Origin: Flavobacteriales bacterium UBA3364
Lineage (GTDB): Bacteria; Bacteroidota; Bacteroidia; Flavobacteriales_F; PHOS-HE28
Length of the DNA: 16,159 nucleotides
Assembly: GCA_002360495.1 (NCBI GenBank)
Contig: DEQO01000032.1
Location: 1 to 16,159 of the forward strand
Direction of reading: 5' to 3'
The notes beneath the pieces were generated by a model. It saw nothing but the letters and a program-made list of their open reading frames with translations, was not told the DNA's origin and did no database searches. The position numbers and the translations under genes are program-made. Shown piece after piece: positions 13,072 through 16,159 of this stretch; the stretch's first letter is position 1, and each line of letters opens with the position of its first letter.

Positions 13072-14049
13072 ATGACCAAAGCCAAGCCTGCCTCGGTGAC
13101 TCGTCGCACGAGCACGCGCTCCAAAGCATCCCCACACATGCGCGTGAGCGTCACACCGAAGGGCGACCGCGAGTTCGTGATCAAGCGTAGTTTCAATGCG
13201 CCGCGCACGCTTGTTTTCGATGCGATGAGCAAGCCCACCATGGTCAAGCAGTGGTTGAATGGGCCGCCAGGCTGGACGATGGGGGTCTGCAAGATCGACT
13301 TCCGCGTGGGCGGCACGTTCCGCTATGTGTGGCGCAACCAGGCCGGCCATGACATGGGCCTGAGCGGGGTGTACAAAGAGCTGAAGCGCCCCGAGCGCAT
13401 CGTCAACACGGAGAAGTTCGAGCCTGCCTGGTATCCTGGTGAGGCGCTCAGCACCCTTGTGCTCACGGAGAAGAACGGCACCACCGTGATGACCGTAACG
13501 GCCCGCTACGACTCGAGGAAGACCCGCGACGAGATCCTGGCCTCGCCGATGGAAGGGGGATTGGAGTTCAGCTATCAGGCCTTGGATGCGCTGCTGGCCG
13601 CGAAGACCGACAAGGGCGTGAAGAAGGCCAAGCCTGGGAATGCGCTGTTCACCGGCGTATCCAAGCCCGAGGACATGGATGAGTACATGAAGGAACTGAA
13701 GCACCCGCTCAAGCCCGTTGCGGAACGGCTCCGCAAGGTGATCCTGAGCGCTGACAGGTCGATCGGCGAGGGCATCCACTGGAACGCGCCCTGCTTCTAC
13801 TTCACCGGGAAGATGAAGCCCTTCGACCCGAAGACCTACAAGCGCTACGTCGTCGGCTTCAACTTCTTCAAGCAGGACACGCTTCGCCTCATCTTCCTGC
13901 GTGGCGCCGATGTGGAGAACAAGAAAGGGCTGCTCACGGGCGACTATAAAGACGGCCGAAGGCTCGCGCTCTTCACCAGCCTGCCCGAAGTGAAAGAGCA
14001 CGAGAAGGAGATCACCCGCATCGTCAAGGCACTCATCAAGAACATGTAA
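13072..14049 (+). CDS. Fusion protein: SRPBCC/AHSA1 domain plus DUF1801 domain
   Basis: 325 residues. A basic, serine/threonine-rich N-terminus (1-30) precedes an SRPBCC domain (about 32-178: EFVIKRSFNAPRTLVFDAM, VKQWLNGPPGW, DFRVGGTFRYVWR, LEFSYQALDALLAA). A lysine-rich linker (about 179-192) joins it to a DUF1801 (YdhG-like) domain (about 203-325: EDMDEYMKELKHPLKPVAERLRKVI, IHWNAPCFYFTGK, FNFFKQDTLRLIFLRG, terminal helix). DUF1801 proteins are small and of unclear function; some have been linked to iron handling. The two domains usually occur as separate neighbouring genes, so the fusion supports a joint role. The ATG at 13072 is preferred, but a GTG at 13045 overlapping the previous stop (GTGA) would add nine residues and couple translation. 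Confidence 0.88.
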   Translation: MTKAKPASVTRRTSTRSKASPHMRVSVTPKGDREFVIKRSFNAPRTLVFDAMSKPTMVKQWLNGPPGWTMGVCKIDFRVGGTFRYVWRNQAGHDMGLSGVYKELKRPERIVNTEKFEPAWYPGEALSTLVLTEKNGTTVMTVTARYDSRKTRDEILASPMEGGLEFSYQALDALLAAKTDKGVKKAKPGNALFTGVSKPEDMDEYMKELKHPLKPVAERLRKVILSADRSIGEGIHWNAPCFYFTGKMKPFDPKTYKRYVVGFNFFKQDTLRLIFLRGADVENKKGLLTGDYKDGRRLALFTSLPEVKEHEKEITRIVKALIKNM

Positions 14050-14051
14050 GC

Positions 14052-14067
14052 GCTGGAATATTCCAGC
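14052..14067. promoter_or_regulatory. 16-bp perfect palindrome upstream of the GyrI-like gene
   Basis: GCTGGAATATTCCAGC is a perfect palindrome without a spacer, starting 2 bp after the stop of the SRPBCC-DUF1801 gene. It lies in the 38-bp gap, the first real gap in the cassette. It could be a protein-binding site or a weak hairpin. Its sequence is unrelated to the operator at 11191-11206. Confidence 0.5.
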
Positions 14068-14087
14068 CCCAACCAAACGCTATCACC

Positions 14088-14555
14088 ATGATCACTCCAC
14101 CCGAAGTCATCACCACCAAGGAACTCATCACCGCCGCGATCCCGCTGGTGATACCCGGTCGCGACATGCCGAAGTACATGGATCCGGCGATCGAGGAGAT
14201 CATCAAGGTGCTCTCGGATCAAGGCTTGCATCCGGCCGGTCCGATGTTCAGCTACCACCACCGCCGGCCCAGCGACACCTTCGACTTCGAGATCGGTTTC
14301 CCGGTATCGAAGCCCATCGATCCGCCGTCCGGCGGACGTGTGGTGAACAGCAAGCTGCCTGCAGTGAAAGTGGTGCGCAGTGTGTACCAAGGCCCGTACG
14401 AGGGACTGGCGCAAGCGTGGCCCGCGTTACAGAGCTGGGTGCGCGCCAACGGTCATGGCGAAACAGGCAAGTTCTGGGAGAGCTACTTGAACAACCCGAA
14501 CGAGGTGAAGGACCCGAAGGAGTACCGGACGGAATTGAATTGGATCGTTGGTTGA
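14088..14555 (+). CDS. GyrI-like / AraC effector-binding domain protein
   Basis: 155 residues, a stand-alone small-molecule-binding domain of the GyrI-like (SHS2 tandem, SOUL-related) superfamily. The pattern is two beta-alpha-beta halves. The first holds VITTKELITAAIPLVIP and a helix with MDPAIEEIIKVLSDQGLHPAGPMFSYHH. The second holds TFDFEIGFPVSKPI, RVVNSKLPAVKVVRSVYQGPY, then EGLAQAWPALQSWVRANGH and the final strand TELNWIV. The glutamate in DFEIGFPV and the YQGPY turn are typical. In AraC-type regulators this domain senses drugs or other ligands, and single-domain forms may act as binding or hydrolytic proteins. It lies in the same operon direction as the SRPBCC genes. The TGA stop is the first part of the octamer array that follows. 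Confidence 0.85.
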   Translation: MITPPEVITTKELITAAIPLVIPGRDMPKYMDPAIEEIIKVLSDQGLHPAGPMFSYHHRRPSDTFDFEIGFPVSKPIDPPSGGRVVNSKLPAVKVVRSVYQGPYEGLAQAWPALQSWVRANGHGETGKFWESYLNNPNEVKDPKEYRTELNWIVG

Positions 14556-14624
14556 TCAGATGATCAGAGGAACAGATGATCAGAGGATGAGATGATGAGA
14601 TGATCAGATGATCAGATGATCGGA
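14553..14624 (+). repeat. Nine-unit octamer array, consensus TGATCAGA
   Basis: Read in steps of eight from 14553, nine consecutive units follow the consensus. Five are exactly TGATCAGA (14553, 14561, 14577, 14601, 14609). The others differ: GGAACAGA (14569), GGATGAGA (14585), TGATGAGA (14593) and TGATCGGA (14617). The array has five TGATCA palindromes and six GATC tetramers, with all spacings multiples of 8. It fills almost the whole gap between the GyrI-like gene and alkD. Confidence 0.9.
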
Positions 14625-14640
14625 TATTGGATGCGGTGAA

Positions 14641-15369
14641 ATGGCTAGCAAGCGCGCAACGGATGTAAAAGCGGCGCTCCAGTGGTTGGAGGCGCATGGC
14701 ACGGAGCGCTATCGTGCGCAGTTGTCGGCGCGCTTCGCGATCCACACGGACAAGGCGTTCGGAACCTCGATGCCGGATGTGCAAAAGCTGGCCCGGACCA
14801 TCGGGACCGACCATGAATTGGCGCTGCTGCTTTGGGATACCGGATGGCATGAAGCGAAAGCACTCGCCACGCACCTTGCGGATCCCAAGCAGGTGACGCC
14901 CGCCTTGATGGATACCTGGTGCGCTGACTTCCAGAACTGGGCCGATTGCGACACGGCGTGTTTCCTGCTCTTCGACAAAACACCGCATGCCTTCAGCAAA
15001 GTGAAGCAATGGGCCAAGCGCAAGCCGGAGTTCGAGAAACGCGCGGCGTTCGCATTGCTGGCAGGCATGGCTCTGCACGACAAGAAAGGCCCCGATAAGC
15101 CCTTTCTCGAACTACTGTCCATCTGCATAAAAGCCGCAAACGACGAACGCAACTTCGTGAAGAAGGCGGTTAGTTGGGCCTTGCGCAGCATGGGATCGCG
15201 AAGCGTGGCCTGTCGTGAAGCCGCCCTGGAGGTCGCTGAACGCCTGGCCGCGAGCACCGACAAGACCGAGCGCTGGGTGGGCAAGGATGTGCTGCGCGAT
15301 ATCCGCCGCCCCTTGATCGCGAAGCGGGCAGAGAAGCGCGATGCCCAGAGGGCGGCAAAACGGAAATGA
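14641..15369 (+). CDS. AlkD-like DNA alkylation repair protein (HEAT-repeat glycosylase)
   Basis: 242 residues, all-helical HEAT-like repeats of the DNA alkylation repair family. Characterised AlkD removes positively charged alkylated bases such as 3- and 7-methylpurines without base flipping. N-terminal FGTSMPDVQKLAR, DTGWHEAKALATHL and the active-site region DFQNWADCDTACFLLF match the family. W100 and D104 keep the Trp-x3-Asp spacing of the catalytic pair, R134 (KRAAFALL) corresponds to the catalytic arginine, and W179 (SWALRSMG) to the second DNA-facing tryptophan. The C-terminus is strongly basic (from about 220). The ATG at 14641 follows the octamer array by 16 bp. The stop overlaps the next SRPBCC gene in ATGA, coupling it to that gene. 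Residue correspondences are from memory of B. cereus AlkD. Confidence 0.9.
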   Translation: MASKRATDVKAALQWLEAHGTERYRAQLSARFAIHTDKAFGTSMPDVQKLARTIGTDHELALLLWDTGWHEAKALATHLADPKQVTPALMDTWCADFQNWADCDTACFLLFDKTPHAFSKVKQWAKRKPEFEKRAAFALLAGMALHDKKGPDKPFLELLSICIKAANDERNFVKKAVSWALRSMGSRSVACREAALEVAERLAASTDKTERWVGKDVLRDIRRPLIAKRAEKRDAQRAAKRK

Positions 15370-15869
15370 CCATGGAGCTCGCACCCGACATCGATCAACG
15401 CACGCTGACGATAACGCGCACCTTGAACGCACCGATCGAACTCGTCTTCGAGGCGTGGACACACCCCAAGCATCTGGTCCGCTGGTGGGGACCGCGCGAC
15501 TTCACCCTGCCCCATTGCGAGCAGGACTTCCGCGTGGGCGGCAAGTACCGCTTCTGCATGCGCGCACCGGATGGCAGCGACCACTGGGTGCGCGGCGAGT
15601 ACACGCACATCGACCCGCCCTCACGACTGGTCTTCACCTGGCTGCGCGAAAACAATGATGGCGACATCTGGAGCGATACCGTGGTGGCGATTACCCTTGA
15701 GCAACGCGGCGGCTCGACCCTGCTCACGCTGAACCAGACCACGTTCGCGACGGTGGCGCATTGCGAGGAGCATGCCGTTGGCTGGAACGAGTGCCTGGAC
15801 CGTTTTGCCGATTTCGTTATCGAGCATCAACCATCTTTCCATCTACATGACTCGCCGAAGCCTTGAGCG
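15366..15869 (+). CDS. SRPBCC/AHSA1-family protein 5
   Basis: 166 residues, helix-grip fold. The signature is LTITRTLNAPIELVFEAWTHPKHLVRWWGP (about 14-43), FTLPHCEQDFRVGGKYRFCM (46-65), GEYTHIDPPSRLVFTW (76-91), GGSTLLTLNQTTF (114-126) and a C-terminal helix (HAVGWNECLDRFADFVIEH, about 135-153). It most resembles protein 1 of the cassette in the ITITRT...WWGP and DFRVGG stretches. The ATG at 15366 overlaps the alkD stop; an ATG two codons later is an alternative. The 3' end overlaps the next gene by about 20 bp. Pairing with the base-repair gene links this SRPBCC copy to alkylation damage by context only. Confidence 0.9.
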
Positions 15870-16159
15870 TACTTGCCCGAACGGCCACCGCTATTTCAAG
15901 ACCAGCGACTGCCCGACCTGTCCGCACTGCGAGTCGGGACGTTCCCCAACGGATGGCTGGATGGCGGCCCTTGCAGCACCGGCCCGAAGAGCATTGGAGG
16001 GTGCGGGGATCAGCACGATAAGTGATCTGGCGAAGCGCAGTGAGCAGGAACTTCTCGCCTTGCACGGCTTCGGTCCATCCACGCTGCCGCTCCTCCGGAA
16101 GGCCTTGAAGGCCGCCGGACTGCAGTTCACAACGACCGCGAGATCCATGCGCGACCTAC
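15847..16159 (+). CDS. Zinc-finger plus RNA polymerase alpha-CTD-like (helix-hairpin-helix) protein, cut by window end
   Basis: The frame opens at ATG 15847, inside the end of the preceding SRPBCC gene, and is still open after 104 residues. Residues 10-28 (CPNGH, then DCPTCPHC) give a Cys4/His cluster (C10, H14, C22, C25, C28) suited to zinc. Residues about 42-95 (LAAPARRALEGAGISTISDL, SEQELLALHGFGPSTLPLLR, KALKAAGLQF) follow the alpha-CTD pattern of RNA polymerase, including the helix-hairpin-helix HGFGPSTL that contacts DNA. The protein is far too short for the polymerase subunit, so it is a stand-alone domain protein, presumably DNA-binding. Known relatives are about 100 residues, so the stop probably lies just beyond the window. 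Overlap with the upstream gene suggests co-expression with alkD and SRPBCC protein 5. Confidence 0.78.
   Translation, partial: MTRRSLERTCPNGHRYFKTSDCPTCPHCESGRSPTDGWMAALAAPARRALEGAGISTISDLAKRSEQELLALHGFGPSTLPLLRKALKAAGLQFTTTARSMRDL

Noticed and set aside
12691..14076. 461-codon minus-strand frame opposite SRPBCC genes 3 and 4
   Set aside because: The plus-strand proteins carry unmistakable SRPBCC and DUF1801 signatures; the antisense frame shows no domain pattern and arises from codon bias.
14553..14624. CRISPR-like array
   Set aside because: Units are 8 bp and contiguous with no spacers, and no cas genes are present; it is a microsatellite-like array.
14248..15078. 276-codon minus-strand frame across the octamer array
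   Set aside because: It reads the 8-bp array as a repetitive peptide and is antisense to the GyrI-like and AlkD-like genes.

Overview
The window most likely comes from a high-GC member of the Bacteroidota, probably Flavobacteriales or a close relative. Four signs point there. Two secreted proteins end in type IX secretion (T9SS) sorting tails. There is a GWxTD-domain lipoprotein-like protein. A divergent aroQ / xerD pair is present. Finally, TAnnTTTG-type -7 boxes sit close upstream of start codons, while Shine-Dalgarno sites are not apparent. This placement is inferred from gene content, not from a phylogenetic marker.

Layout, left to right. Positions 1-640 (-) hold the N-terminal part of a secreted protein with a thermolysin-type propeptide. 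Positions 752-1525 (-) encode a PhnP-like metallo-beta-lactamase-fold hydrolase, divergent from a tRNA-Ser(TGA) at 1593-1679. The tRNA runs directly into a perfect tandem duplication of a 167-bp unit that begins with the last 16 bases of the tRNA, with a third stub after it (1664-2014). From about 2015 to 2203 nothing coding is seen. Positions 2204-3664 (+) encode a GWxTD-domain secreted protein, followed by a GT2 glycosyltransferase (3707-4741, +). Type II 3-dehydroquinase aroQ (4729-5154, -) converges with and overlaps the glycosyltransferase, and diverges from the tyrosine recombinase xerD (5265-6188, +). xerD ends inside a perfect terminator hairpin.

Positions 6243-10568 are all on the minus strand: an M1-family metallopeptidase with a T9SS tail, a translationally coupled protein of unknown function that looks like a distant kinase/phosphotransferase fold, and a small cysteine-rich secreted protein with a short T9SS-type tail.

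Positions 10675-16159 are on the plus strand. After a stand-alone STAS/SpoIIAA-like protein comes a tightly packed cassette starting at 11232. It has an ArsR-type repressor lacking a metal site, four consecutive SRPBCC/AHSA1 ligand-binding-fold proteins (the fourth fused to a DUF1801 domain), a GyrI-like effector-binding protein, an AlkD-like DNA glycosylase, a fifth SRPBCC protein, and a zinc-finger plus RNA-polymerase-alpha-CTD-like protein cut by the window end. Most junctions overlap by a few bases. The cassette promoter has a textbook Bacteroidota form (TTG, 20 bp, TATATTTG) with a perfect palindrome inside the spacer, a natural site for autorepression by the ArsR protein. The ligand and purpose of the cassette are unknown. 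Five SRPBCC domains together with a DNA-base-repair protein suggest a small-molecule or alkylation-stress response, but that is inference.

The signals most worth a second look are the tRNA-tail tandem repeat (architecture like the E. coli tyrT/rtT locus), the ArsR-SRPBCC-AlkD cassette with its operator, and a nine-unit octamer array (14553-14624) between the GyrI-like gene and alkD.
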